From NCBI GenBank assembly GCA_037013495.1, contig CM072801.1, forward strand, positions 102,183,816 through 102,247,815: DNA of 64,000 nt, written 5' to 3'. Source of the DNA: Hippophae tibetana (taxonomy: Eukaryota > Streptophyta > Magnoliopsida > Rosales > Elaeagnaceae). The notes under the pieces are model-generated. The model was not told the origin of the DNA and did not search any database. It saw only the letters and a program-made list of their open reading frames with translations. The first letter of the stretch is position 1. Each line of letters begins with the position of its first letter. The position numbers were made by a program, and so were the translations under genes. This document shows, one piece after another, positions 26,273 to 39,944 of this stretch.

Positions 26273-27127
26273 TTATTCAGGAACAAATATAGGTTGAACA
26301 CGGAAAACAAAGAACAAGAAAATGATACAGTGAATTAAAAGAAGAGTAAGAAATGCAATGCAAATAAGAAAATAATGACAATTAAATCTAAAGAAAACAA
26401 AAGTCTTGTAGAAAATAGTTGTTTCTTTAATTGGGATTTGGAACCAAAGAATGAAAAAAACAATATAATGGAAAATTTTATTAATTCTAAAATTCAAAAA
26501 ATAAAACAAAGAAGAGGAAAATGATATAGCGAATTAAAAGAAAAGTATGCAATGAAATGCAAATAATAAAATAATGACAATTAAATCTAAAGAAAACAAA
26601 ACACTTGTAAAAAATATTTGTTTCTTTAATTGTGATTTGGAACAAAAGAATGCAATAACCAATAAAATGGAAAATTTCATTAAATCTAAAATTAAAAAAA
26701 AAAGATATTTTAGGATAAATATCCTATTTTTGGCGACCACGGCTTTCATACCAAATGATACAGATCCTTTATGCGAAAAGATTTGGAACCCATGATCTGA
26801 CAGGAATGAGAAGTATATAATTGCTAAGAACATGGTTAATGTGATCAAATTAAAACAATAAAGAACAAGAATAGAAAACCATGCAAGAAGGTGTGATCAA
26901 ACTATAAGACGTAGGAAAGTAGTGTAAGCGATGGAATTTGGGTTCTAAAAGGTGGATAACTGAACTATTGTTTCCTTCACGTTTTGGCAAATAGAAATAA
27001 GCTTTGATTTAATATATTATAATAGTCATTTGGATACAAGAGTTAAAAGTTATAACAGTTTAAAGATACAATACCAATAAATAATTTCTTTTTTTTAAAC
27101 TACGAACTCCAGAAATTTTGTGGTTTT
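26273..27127. repeat. M31, satellite monomer (855 bp), copy of M28
   Basis: No difference from M28 seen by eye. Confidence 0.95.
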
Positions 27128-27982
27128 TTATTCAGGAACAAAGATAGGTTGAACACGGATAACAAAGAACAAGAAAATGATACAGTGAATTAAAAGAAGA
27201 GTAAGAAATGCAATGTAAATAAGAAAATAATGACAATTAAATCTAAAGAAAACAAAAGTTTTGTAGAAAATAGTTGTTTCTTTAATTGGGATTTGGAACC
27301 AAAGAATGAAAAAAACAATATAATGGAAAATTTTATTAATTCTAAAATTCAAAAAATAAAACAAAGAAGAGGAAAATGATATAGCGAATTAAAAGAAAAG
27401 TATGCAATGAAATGCAAATAATAAAATAATGACAACAAAATCTAAAGAAAACAAAACACTTGTAGAAAATATTTGTTTCTTTAATTGTGATTTGGAACAA
27501 AAGAATGCAATAACCAATAAAATGGAAAATTTCATTAAATCTAAAATTAAAAAAAAAGATATTTTAGGATAAATATCCTATTTTGGGCGACCACGGCTTT
27601 GATACCAAATGATACAGATACTTTATGCGAATTAATTTGGAACCAATGATCTCACAGGAATGTGAAGTATATAATTGCTAAGAACATGGTTAATGTGATC
27701 TAATTAAAACAATAAAGAACAAGAATAGAAAACCATGCAAGAAGGTGCGATCAAACTATAAGACGTAGGAAAGTAGTGTAAGCGATGGAATTTGGGTTCT
27801 AAAAGGTGGATAACTGAACTATTGTTTCCTTCACGTTTTTGCAAATAGAAATAAGTTTTGATATGATATATTATAATAGTTATTTGGATACACGAGTTAA
27901 AAGTTATAACAGTTTAAAGATACAATCCTAATAAATAATTTCTTTTTTTTTAAACTAAGAACTCCAGAAATTTTGTGGTTTT
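27128..27982. repeat. M32, satellite monomer (855 bp), hybrid of M29 and M20 types
   Basis: Copies M29 up to about 27,614, then changes to the M20 tail (agatactttatg, ggaaccaatg, gaatgtgaag, ttttgatatgata). Confidence 0.95.
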
Positions 27983-28837
27983 TTATTAAGGAACAAAGAT
28001 AGGTTGAACACGGAAAACAAAGAACAAGAAAATGATACAGTGAATTAAAAGAAGAGTAAGAAATGCAATGCAAATAAGAAAATAATGACAATTAAATCTA
28101 AAGAAAACAAAACTCTTGTAGAAAATAGTTGTTTCTTTAATTGGGATTTGGAACCAAAGAATGCAAAAAACAATATAATGGAAAATTTTATTAATTCTAA
28201 AATTCAAAAAATAAAACAAAGAAGAGGAAAATGATATAGCGAATTAAAAGAAAAGTATGCAATGAAATGCAAATAATAAAATAATGACAATAAAATCTAA
28301 AGAAAACAAAACACTTGTAGAAAATATTTGTTTCTTTAATTGTGATTTGGAACAAAAGAATGCAATAACCAATAAAATGGAAAATTTCATTAAATCTAAA
28401 ATTAAAAAAAAAAGATATTTTAGGATAAATATCCTATTTTGGGCGACCACGGCTTTGATACCAAATGATACAGATCCTTTATGCGAAAAAATTTGGAACC
28501 CATGATCTCACTGGAGTGAGAAGTATATAATTGCTAAGAACATGGTTAATGTGATCTAATTAAAACAATAAAGAACAAGAATAGAAAACCATGCAAGAAG
28601 GTGCGATCAAACTATAAGACGTAGGAAAGTAGTGTAAGCGATGGAATTTGGGTTCTAATAGGTGGATAACTGAACTATTGTTTCCTTCACGTTTTGGAAA
28701 ATAGAAATAAGCGTTGATTTAATATATTATAATAGTCATTTGGATAAAAGAGTTAAAAGTTATAACTGTTTAAAGATACAATCCCAATAAATAATTTCTT
28801 TTTTTTAAACTAAGAACTCCAGAAATTTTGTGGTTTT
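27983..28837. repeat. M33, satellite monomer (855 bp), copy of M21
   Basis: Shares all M21 variants except caagtagg, and has attaaaaaa where M21 has attcaaaaaa. Confidence 0.95.
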
Positions 28838-29691
28838 TTATTAAGGAACAAAGATAGGTTGAACACGGATAACAAAGAACAAGAAAATGATACAGTGAAT
28901 TAAAAGAAGAGTAAGAAATGCAATGCAAATAAGAAAATAATGACAATTAAATCTAAAGAAAACAAAAGTCTTGTAGAAAATAGTTGTTTCTTTAATTGGG
29001 ATTTGGAACCAAAGAATGCAAAAAACAATATAATGGAAAATTTTATTAATTGTAAAATTCAAAAAATAAAACAAAGAAGAGGAAAATGATATAGCGAATT
29101 AAAAGAAAAGTATGCAATGAAATGCAAATAATAAAATAATGACAACAAAATCTAAAGAAAACAAAACACTTGTAGAAAATATTTGTTTCTTTAATTGTGA
29201 TTTGGAACAAAAGAATGCAATAACCAATAAAATGGAAAATTTCATTAAATCTAAAATTAAAAAAAAAAATATTTTAGGATAAATATCCTATTTTGGGCGA
29301 CCACGGCTTTGATACCAAAAGATACAGATCCTTTATGCGAAAAAATTTGGAACCCATGATCTCACAGGAGTGAGAAGTATATACTTGCTAAGAACATGGT
29401 TAATGTGATCTAATTAAAACAATAAAGAACAAGAATAGAAAACCATGCAAGAAGGTGCGATCAAACTATAAGACGTAGGAAAGTAGTGTAAGCGATGGAA
29501 TTTGGGTTCTAAAAGGTGGATAACTGAACTATTGTTTCCTTCACGTTTTGGCAAATAGAAATAAGCTTTGATTTAATATATTATAATAGTCATTTGGATA
29601 CAAGAGTTAAAAGTTACAACAGTTTAAAGATACAATCCCAATAAATAATTTCTTTTTTTTAAACTACGAACTCCAGAAATTTTGTGGTTTT
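28838..29691. repeat. M34, satellite monomer (854 bp), type X
   Basis: ttattaagg, aattgtaaaattc, an A run passing straight into atatttt, ccaaaagatac and atatacttgc. Recurs as M37 and M38. From here on every tail has a HindIII site. Confidence 0.95.
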
Positions 29692-30545
29692 TTATTCAGG
29701 AACAAAGATAGGTTGAACACGGATAACAAAGAACAAGAAAATGATACAGTGAATTAAAAGAAGAGTAAGAAGTGCAATGCAAATAAGAAAATAATGACAA
29801 TTAAATCTAAAGAAAACAAAAGTCTTGTAGAAAATAGTTGTTTCTTTAATTGGGATTTGGAACCAAAGAATGCAAAAAACAATATAATGGAAAATTTTAT
29901 TAATTCTAAAATTCAAAAAATAAAACAAAGAAGAGGAAAATGAAATAGCGAATTAAAAGAAAAGTATGCAATGAAATGCAAATAATAAAATAATGACAAC
30001 AAAATCTAAAGAAAACAAAACACTTGTAGAAAATATGTGTTTCTTTAATTGTGATTTGGAACAAAAGAATGCAATAACCAATAAAATGGAAAATTTCATT
30101 AAATCTAAAATTAAAAAAAAAGATATTTTAGGATAAATATCCTATTTTGGGCGACCACGGCTTTGATACCAAATGATACAGATCCTTTATGCGAAAAAAT
30201 TTGGAACCCATGATCTCACAGGAGTGAGAAGTATATAATTGCTAAGAACATGGTTAATGTGATCAAATTAAAACAATAAAGAACAAGAATAGAAAACCAT
30301 GCAAGAAGGTGCGATCAAACTATAAGACGTAGGAAAGTAGTGTAAGCGATGGAATTTGGGTTCTAAAAGGTGGATAACTGAACTATTGTTTCCTTCACGT
30401 TTTGGCAAATAGAAATAAGCTTTGATTTAATATATTATAATAGTCATTTGGATACAAGAGTTAAAAGTTACAACAGTTTAAAGATACAATACCAATAAAT
30501 AATTTCTTTTTTTTAAACTACGAACTCCAGAACTTTTGTGGTTTT
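29692..30545. repeat. M35, satellite monomer (854 bp), type Y
   Basis: aagaagtgcaatgc, aatgaaatagcg and atgtgtttc. Recurs as M39 and M45. Confidence 0.95.
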
Positions 30546-31399
30546 GTATTCAGGAACAAAGATAGGTTGAACACGGATAACAAAGAACAAGAAAATGATA
30601 CAGTGAATTAAAAGAAGAGTAAGAAATGCAATGCAAATAAGAAAATAATGACAATTAAATCTAAAGAAAACAAAAGTCTTGTAGAAAATAGTTGTTTCTT
30701 TAATTGGGATTTGGAACCAAAGAATGCAAAAAACAATATAATGGAAAATTTTATTAATTCTAAAATTCAAAAAATAAAACAAAGAAGAGGAAAATGAAAT
30801 AGCGAATTAAAAGAAAAGTATGCAATGAAATGCAAATAATAAAATAATGACAACAAAATCTAAAGAAAACAAAACACTTGTAGAAAATATTTGTTTCTTT
30901 AATTGTGATTTGGAACAAAAGAATGCAATAACCAATAAAATGGAAAATTTCATTAAATCTAAAATTAAAAAAAAAGATATTTTAGGATAAATATCCAATT
31001 TTGGGCGACCACGGCTTTGATACCAAATGATACAGATCCTTTATGCGAAAAAATTTGGAACCCATGATCTCACAGGAGTGAGAAGTATATAATTGCTAAG
31101 AACATGGTTAATGTGATCAAATTAAAACAATAAAGAACAAGAATAGAAAACCATGCAAGAAGGTGCGATCAAACTATAAGACGTAGGAAAGTAGTGTAAG
31201 CGGTGGAATTTGGGTTCTAAAAGGTGGATAACTGAACTATTGTTTCCTTCACGTTTTGGCAAATAGAAATAAGCTTTGATTTAATATATTATAATAGTCA
31301 TTTGGATACAAGAGTTAAAAGTTACAACAGTTTAAAGATACAATACCAATAAATAATTTCTTTTTTTTAAACTACGAACTCCAGAAATTTTGTGGTTTT
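30546..31399. repeat. M36, satellite monomer (854 bp), type Z
   Basis: Anchor changed to gtattcagg with gaacttttgtgg before it; tatccaattttggg and taagcggtgg. Recurs as M40 and M41. Confidence 0.95.
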
Positions 31400-32253
31400 T
31401 TATTAAGGAACAAAGATAGGTTGAACACGGATAACAAAGAACAAGAAAATGATACAGTGAATTAAAAGAAGAGTAAGAAATGCAATGCAAATAAGAAAAT
31501 AATGACAATTAAATCTAAAGAAAACAAAAGTCTTGTAGAAAATAGTTGTTTCTTTAATTGGGATTTGGAACCAAAGAATGCAAAAAACAATATAATGGAA
31601 AATTTTATTAATTGTAAAATTCAAAAAATAAAACAAAGAAGAGGAAAATGATATAGCGAATTAAAAGAAAAGTATGCAATGAAATGCAAATAATAAAATA
31701 ATGACAACAAAATCTAAAGAAAACAAAACACTTGTAGAAAATATTTGTTTCTTTAATTGTGATTTGGAACAAAAGAATGCAATAACCAATAAAATGGAAA
31801 ATTTCATTAAATCTAAAATTAAAAAAAAAAATATTTTAGGATAAATATCCTATTTTGGGCGACCACGGCTTTGATACCAAAAGATACAGATCCTTTATGC
31901 GAAAAAATTTGGAACCCATGATCTCACAGGAGTGAGAAGTATATACTTGCTAAGAACATGGTTAATGTGATCTAATTAAAACAATAAAGAACAAGTATAG
32001 AAAACCATGCAAGAAGGTGCGATCAAACTATAAGACGTAGGAAAGTAGTGTAAGCGATGGAATTTGGGTTCTAAAAGGTGGATAACTGAACTATTGTTTC
32101 CTTCACGTTTTGGCAAATAGAAATAAGCTTTGATTTAATATATTATAATAGTCATTTGGATACAGGAGTTAAAAGTTACAACAGTTTAAAGATACAATAC
32201 CAATAAATAATTTCTTTTTTTTAAACTACGAACTCCAGAAATTTTGTGGTTTT
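31400..32253. repeat. M37, satellite monomer (854 bp), type X
   Basis: As M34 in subunits A and B. Private aacaagtatag and gatacaggag. Confidence 0.95.
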
Positions 32254-33107
32254 TTATTAAGGAACAAAGATAGGTTGAACACGGATAACAAAGAACAAGA
32301 AAATGATACAGTGAATTAAAAGAAGAGTAAGAAATGCAATGCAAATAAGAAAATAATGACAATTAAATCTAAAGAAAACAAAAGTCTTGTAGAAAATAGT
32401 TGTTTCTTTAATTGGGATTTGGAACCAAAGAATGCAAAAAACAATATAATGGAAAATTTTATTAATTGTAAAATTCAAAAAATAAAACAAAGAAGAGGAA
32501 AATGATATAGCGAATTAAAAGAAAAGTATGCAATGAAATGCAAATAATAAAATAATGACAACAAAATCTAAAGAAAACAAAACACTTGTAGAAAATATTT
32601 GTTTCTTTAATTGTGATTTGGAACAAAAGAATGCAATAACCAATAAAATGGAAAATTTCATTAAATCTAAAATTAAAAAAAAAAATATTTTAGGATAAAT
32701 ATCCTATTTTGGGCGACCACGGCTTTGATACCAAAAGATACAGATCCTTTATGCGAAAAAATTTGGAACCCATGATCTCACAGGAGTGAGAAGTATATAC
32801 TTGCTAAGAACATGGTTAATGTGATCTAATTAAAACAATAAAGAACAAGAATAGAAAACCATGCAAGAAGGTGCGATCAAACTATAAGACGTAGGAAAGT
32901 AGTGTAAGCGATGGAATTTGGGTTCTAAAAGGTGGATAACTGAACTATTGTTTCCTTCACGTTTTGGCAAATAGAAATAAGCTTTGATTTAATATATTAT
33001 AATAGTCATTTGGATACAAGAGTTAAAAGTTACAACAGTTTAAAGATACAATCCCAATAAATAATTTCTTTTTTTTAAACTACGAACTCCAGAAATTTTG
33101 TGGTTTT
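32254..33107. repeat. M38, satellite monomer (854 bp), type X
   Basis: Adjacent near copy of M37 at an offset of 854 bp. Confidence 0.95.
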
Positions 33108-33961
33108 TTATTCAGGAACAAAGATAGGTTGAACACGGATAACAAAGAACAAGAAAATGATACAGTGAATTAAAAGAAGAGTAAGAAGTGCAATGCAAAT
33201 AAGAAAATAATGACAATTAAATCTAAAGAAAACAAAAGTCTTGTAGAAAATAGTTGTTTCTTTAATTGGGATTTGGAACCAAAGAATGCAAAAAACAATA
33301 TAATGGAAAATTTTATTAATTCTAAAATTCAAAAAATAAAACAAAGAAGAGGAAAATGAAATAGCGAATTAAAAGAAAAGTATGCAATGAAATGCAAATA
33401 ATAAAATAATGACAACAAAATCTAAAGAAAACAAAACACTTGTAGAAAATATGTGTTTCTTTAATTGTGATTTGGAACAAAAGAATGCAATAACCAATAA
33501 AATGGAAAATTTCATTAAATCTAAAATTAAAAAAAAAGATATTTTAGGATAAATATCCTATTTTGGGCGACCACGGCTTTGATACCAAATGATACAGATC
33601 CTTTATGCGAAAAAAATTGGAACCCATGATCTCACAGGAGTGAGAAGTATATAATTGCTAAGAACATGGTTAATGTGATCAAATTAAAACAATAAAGAAC
33701 AAGAATAGAAAACCATGCAAGAAGGTGCGATCAAACTATAAGACGTAGGAAAGTAGTGTAAGCGATGGAATTTGGGTTCTAAAAGGTGGATAACTGAACT
33801 ATTGTTTCCTTCACGTTTTGGCAAATAGAAATAAGCTTTGATTTAATATATTATAATAGTCATTTGGATACAAGAGTTAAAAGTTACAACAGTTTAAAGA
33901 TACAATACCAATAAATAATTTCTTTTTTTTAAACTACGAACTCCAGAACTTTTGTGGTTTT
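33108..33961. repeat. M39, satellite monomer (854 bp), type Y
   Basis: Copy of M35 at an offset of 3,416 bp, with cgaaaaaaattgg in the tail. Confidence 0.95.
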
Positions 33962-34816
33962 GTATTCAGGAACAAAGATAGGTTGAACACGGATAACAAA
34001 GAACAAGAAAATGATACAGTGAATTAAAAGAAGAGTAAGAAATGCAATGCAAATAAGAAAATAATGACAATTAAATCTAAAGAAAACAAAAGTCTTGTAG
34101 AAAATAGTTGTTTCTTTAATTGGGATTTGGAACCAAAGAATGCAAAAAACAATATAATGGAAAATTTTATTAATTCTAAAATTCAAAAAATAAAACAAAG
34201 AAGAGGAAAATGAAATAGCGAATTAAAAGAAAAGTATGCAATGAAATGCAAATAATAAAATAATGACAACAAAATCTAAAGAAAACAAAACACTTGTAGA
34301 AAATATTTGTTTCTTTAATTGTGATTTGGAACAAAAGAATGCAATAACCAATAAAATGGAAAATTTCATTAAATCTAAAATTAAAAAAAAAAGATATTTT
34401 AGGATAAATATCCAATTTTGGGCGACCACGGCTTTGATACCAAATGATACAGATCCTTTATGCGAAAAAATTTGGAACCCATGATCTCACAGGAGTGAGA
34501 AGTATATAATTGCTAAGAACATGGTTAATGTGATCAAATTAAAACAATAAAGAACAAGAATAGAAAACCATGCAAGAAGGTGCGATCAAACTATAAGACG
34601 TAGGAAAGTAGTGTAAGCGGTGGAATTTGGGTTCTAAAAGGTGGATAACTGAACTATTGTTTCCTTCACGTTTTGGCAAATAGAAATAAGCTTTGATTTA
34701 ATATATTATAATAGTCATTTGGATACAAGAGTTAAAAGTTACAACAGTTTAAAGATACAATACCAATAAATAATTTCTTTTTTTTAAACTACGAACTCCA
34801 GAACTTTTGTGGTTTT
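33962..34816. repeat. M40, satellite monomer (855 bp), type Z
   Basis: Copy of M36 with one more A in the A run. Confidence 0.95.
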
Positions 34817-35671
34817 GTATTCAGGAACAAAGATAGGTTGAACACGGATAACAAAGAACAAGAAAATGATACAGTGAATTAAAAGAAGAGTAAGAAATGC
34901 AATGCAAATAAGAAAATAATGACAATTAAATCTAAAGAAAACAAAAGTCTTGTAGAAAATAGTTGTTTCTTTAATTGGGATTTGGAACCAAAGAATGCAA
35001 AAAACAATATAATGGAAAATTTTATTAATTCTAAAATTCAAAAAATAAAACAAAGAAGAGGAAAATGAAATAGCGAATTAAAAGAAAAGTATGCAATGAA
35101 ATGCAAATAATAAAATAATGACAACAAAATCTAAAGAAAACAAAACACTTGTAGAAAATATTTGTTTCTTTAATTGTGATTTGGAACAAAAGAATGCAAT
35201 AACCAATAAAATGGAAAATTTCATTAAATCTAAAATTAAAAAAAAAAGATATTTTAGGATAAATATCCAATTTTGGGCGACCACGGCTTTGATACCAAAT
35301 GATACAGATCCTTTATGCGAAAAAATTTGGAACCCATGATCTCACAGGAGTGAGAAGTATATAATTGCTAAGAACATGGTTAATGTGATCAAATTAAAAC
35401 AATAAAGAACAAGAATAGAAAACCATGCAAGAAGGTGCGATCAAACTATAAGACGTAGGAAAGTAGTGTAAGCGGTGGAATTTGGGTTCTAAAAGGTGGA
35501 TAACTGAACTATTGTTTCCTTCACGTTTTGGCAAATAGAAATAAGCTTTGATTTAATATATTATAATAGTCATTTGGATACAAGAGTTAAAAGTTACAAC
35601 AGTTTAAAGATACAATACCAATAAATAATTTCTTTTTTTTAAACTACGAACTCCAGAAATTTTGTGGTTTT
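34817..35671. repeat. M41, satellite monomer (855 bp), type Z
   Basis: Adjacent copy of M40 at an offset of 855 bp; no difference seen by eye within subunits A and B. Confidence 0.95.
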
Positions 35672-36525
35672 TTATTCAGGAACAAAGATAGGTTGAACAC
35701 GGATAACAAAGAACAGGAAAATGATACAGTGAATTAAAAGAAGAGTAAGAAATGCAATGCAAATAAGAAAATAATGACAATTAAATCTAAAGAAAACAAA
35801 AGTCTTGTAGAAAATAGTTGTTTCTTTAATTGGGATTTGGAACCAAAGAATGCAAAAAACAATATAATGGAAAATTTTATTAATTCTAAAATTCAAAAAA
35901 TAAAACAAAGAAGAGGAAAATGAAATAGCGAATTAAAAGAAAAGTATACAATGAAATGCAAATAATAAAATAATGACAACAAAATCTAAAGAAAACAAAA
36001 CACTTGTAGAAAATATTTGTTTCTTTAATTGTGATTTGGAACAAAAGAATGCAATAACCAATAAAATGGAAAATTTCATTAAATCTAAAATTAAAAAAAA
36101 AGATATTTTAGGATAAATATCCTATTTTGGGCGACCACGGCTTTGATACCAAATGATACAGATCCTTTATGCGAAAAAATTTGGAACCCATGATCTCACA
36201 GGAGTGAGAAGTATATAATTGCTAAGAACATGGTTAATGTGATCAAATTAAAACAATAAAGAACAAGAATAGAAAACCATGCAAGAAGGTGCGATCAAAC
36301 TATAAGACGTAGGAAAGTAGTGTAAGCGATGGAATTTGGGTTCTAAAAGGTGGATAACTGAACTATTGTTTCCTTCACGTTTTGGCAAATAGAAATAAGC
36401 TTTGATTTAATATATTATAATAGTCATTTGGATACAAGAGTTAAAAGTTATAACAGTTTAAAGATACTATCCCAATAAATAATTTCTTTTTTTTAAACTA
36501 CGAACTCCAGAAATTTTGTGGTTTT
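35672..36525. repeat. M42, satellite monomer (854 bp)
   Basis: Has aacaggaaaatg, shared only with M59, and private agtatacaatg. The tail ends in actatccc. Confidence 0.95.
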
Positions 36526-37380
36526 TTATTCAGGAACAAATATAGGTTGAACACGGAAAACAAAGAACAAGAAAATGATACAGTGAATTAAAAGAAGAGT
36601 AAGAAATGCAATGCAAATAAGAAAATAACGACAATTAAATCTAAAGAAAACAAAAGTCTTGTAGAAAATAGTTGTTTCTTTAATTGAGATTTGGAACCAA
36701 AGAATGCAAAAAACAATATAATGGAAAATTTTATTAATTCTAAAATTCAAAAAATAAAACAAAGAAGAGGAAAATAATATAGCGAATTAAAAGAAAAGTA
36801 TGCAATGAAATGCAAATAATAAAATAATGACAACAAAATCTAAAGAAAACAAAACACTTGTAGAAAATATTTGTTTCTTTAATTGTGATTTGGAACAAAA
36901 GAATGCAATAACCAATAAAATGGAAAATATCATTAAATCTAAAATTAAAAAAAAATAATATTTTAGGATAAATATCCTATTTTGGGCGACCACGGCTTTG
37001 ATACCAAATGATACAGATCCTTTATGCGAAAAAATTTGGAACCCATGATCTCACAGGAGTGAGAAGTATATAATTGCTAAGAACATGGTTAATGTGATCT
37101 AATTAAAACAATAAAGAACAAGAATAGAAAACCATGCAAGAAGGTGCGATCAAACTATAAGACGTAGGAAAGTAGTGTAAGCGATGGAATTTGGGTTCTA
37201 AAAGGTGGATAACTGAACTATTGTTTCCTTCACGTTTTGGCAAATAGAAATAAGCTTTGATTTAATATATTATAATAGTCATTTGGATACAAGAGTTAAA
37301 AGTTACAACAGTTTAAAGATACAATCCCAATTAATAATTTCTTTTTTTTAAACTACGAACTCCAGAAATTTTGTGGTTTT
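36526..37380. repeat. M43, satellite monomer (855 bp), type Q-like
   Basis: aaatatagg, aataacgac, attgagat, aaaataatatag and aaaataatatttt. Private ggaaaatatcatt. Related to M46, M49 and M51. Confidence 0.95.
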
Positions 37381-38234
37381 TTATTCAGGAACAAAGATAG
37401 GTTGAACACGGATAACAAAGAACAAGAAAATGATACAGTGAATTAAAAGAAGAGTAAGAAATGCAATGCAAATAAGAAAATAATGACAATTAAATCTAAA
37501 GAAAACAAAAGTCTTCTAGAAAATAGTTGTTTCTTTAATTGGGATTTGGAACCAAAGAATGCAAAAAACAATATAATGGAAAATTTTATTAATTCTAAAA
37601 TTCAAAAAATAAAACAAAGAAGAGGAAAATGATATAGCGAATTAACAGAAAAGTATGCAATGAAATGCAAATAATAAAATAATGACAACAAAATCTAAAG
37701 AAAACAAAACACTTGTAGAAAATATTTGTTTCTTTAATTGTGATTTGGAACAAAAGAATGCAATAACCAATAAAATGGAAAATTTCATTAAATCTAAAAT
37801 TAAAAAAAAAGATATTTTAGGATAAATATCCTATTTTGGGCGACCACGACTTTGATACCAAATGATACAGATCCTTTATGCGAAAAAATTTGGAACCCAT
37901 GATCTCACAGGAATGAGAAGTATATAATTGCTAAGAACATGGTTAATGTGATCAAATTAAAACAATAAAGAACAAGAATAGAAAACCATGCAAGAAGGTG
38001 CGATCAAACTATAAGACGTAGGAAAGTAGTGTAAGCGATGGAATTTGGGTTCTAAAAGGTGGATAACTGAACTATTGTTTCCTTCACGTTTTGGCAAATA
38101 GAAATAAGCTTTGATTTAATATATTATAATAGTCATTTGGATAAAAGAGTTAAAAGTTACAACAGTTTAAAGATACAATCCCAATAAATAATTTCTTTTT
38201 TTTAAACTACGAACTCCAGAAATTTTGTGGTTTT
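37381..38234. repeat. M44, satellite monomer (854 bp)
   Basis: Private gtcttctag and, in subunit B, aattaacagaaaag. Also cacgactttg and aggaatgag. Confidence 0.95.
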
Positions 38235-39088
38235 TTATTCAGGAACAAAGATAGGTTGAACACGGATAACAAAGAACAAGAAAATGATACAGTGAATTAA
38301 AAGAAGAGTAAGAAGTGCAATGCAAATAAGAAAATAATGACAATTAAATCTAAAGAAAACAAAAGTCTTGTAGAAAATAGTTGTTTCTTTAATTGGGATT
38401 TGGAACCAAAGAATGCAAAAAACAATATAATGGAAAATTTTATTAATTCTAAAATTCAAAAAATAAAACAAAGAAGAGGAAAATGAAATAGCGAATTAAA
38501 AGAAAAGTATGCAATGAAATGCAAATAATAAAATAATGACAACAAAATCTAAAGAAAACAAAACACTTGTAGAAAATATGTGTTTCTTTAATTGTGATTT
38601 GGAACAAAAGAATGCAATAACCAATAAAATGGAAAATTTCATTAAATCTAAAATTAAAAAAAAAGATATTTTAGGATAAATATCCTATTTTGGGCGACCA
38701 CGGCTTTGATACCAAATGATACAGATCCTTTATGCGAAAAAATTTGGAACCCATGATCTCACAGGAGTGAGAAGTATATAATTGCTAAGAACATGGTAAA
38801 TGTGATCTAATTAAAACAATAAAGAACAAGAATAGAAAACCATGCAAGAAGGTGCGATCAAACTATAAGACGTAGGAAAGTAGTGTAAGCGATGGAATTT
38901 GGGTTCTAAAAGGTGGATAACTGAACTATTGTTTCCTTCACGTTTTGGCAAATAGAAATAAGCTTTGATTTAATATATTATAATAGTCATTTGGATACAA
39001 GAGTTAAAAGTTATAACAGTTTAAAGATACAATCCCAATTAATAATTTCTTTTTTTTAAACTACGAACTCCAGAAATTTTGTGGTTTT
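38235..39088. repeat. M45, satellite monomer (854 bp), type Y
   Basis: Subunits as M35 and M39 (aagaagtgcaatgc, atgtgtttc). Private catggtaaatgtg; the tail ends in cccaattaat. Confidence 0.95.
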
Positions 39089-39944
39089 TTATTCAGGAAC
39101 AAATATAGGTTGAACACGGAAAACAAAGATAAAAGAAAATGATACAGTGAATTAAAAGAAGAGTAAGAAATGCAATGCAAATAAGAAAATAACGACAATT
39201 AAATCTAAAGAAAACAAAAGTCTTGTAGAAAATAGTTGTTTCTTTAATTGAGATTTGGAACCAAAGAATGCAAAAAACAATATAATGGAAAATTTTATTA
39301 ATTCTAATATTCAAAAAATAAAACAAAGAAGAGGAAAATAATATAGCGAATTAAAAGAAAAGTATGCAATGAAATGCAAATAATAAAATAATGACAACAA
39401 AATCTAAAGAAAACAAAACACTTGTAGAAAATATTTGTTTCTTTAATTGTGATTTGGAACAAAAGAATGCAATAACCAATAAAATGGAAAATTTCATTAA
39501 ATCTAAAATTAAAAAAAAATAATATTTTAGGATAAATATCCTATTTTGGGCGACCACGGCTTTGATACCAAATGATACAGATCCTTTATGCGAAAAAATT
39601 TGGAACCCATGATCTCACAGGAGTGAGAAGTATATAATTGCTAAGAACATGGTTAATGTGATCTAATTAAAACAATAAAGAACAAGAATAGAAAACCATG
39701 CAAGAAGGTGCGATCAAACTATAAGACGTAGGAAAGTAGTGTAAGCGATGGAATTTGGGTTCTAAAAGGTGGATAACTGAACTATTGTTTCCTTCACGTT
39801 TTGGCAAATAGAAATAAGCTTTGATTTAATATATTATAATAGTCATTTGGATACAAGAGTTAAAAGTTATAACAGTTTAAAGATACTATCCCAATAAATA
39901 ATTTCTTTTTTTTAAACTACGAACTCCAGAATTTTTGTGGTTTT
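39089..39944. repeat. M46, satellite monomer (856 bp), type Q-like
   Basis: aacgac, attgagat and aaaataatatag as in M43. Private aaagataaaagaaaatg (one base longer) and tctaatattc. Confidence 0.95.

Larger units (their letters stand above)
22735..27614. repeat. Three-monomer tandem segmental duplication, period 2,564 bp
   Basis: About 22,735-25,050 is repeated at about 25,299-27,614. Shared rare variants include gataaaatccc, the converted B subunit, ctttcatacc, ctgacagg, ggtgtgatc and agttttgtag. I saw only one difference (near 23,617/26,181). This is the clearest large recent duplication in the window. Confidence 0.88.

Noticed and set aside
33962..35671. M40 and M41, adjacent monomers identical by eye, as an assembly error
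   Set aside because: Recent duplications of this kind are normal in satellites and several others of different length occur here. From sequence alone an assembly error cannot be shown or excluded.
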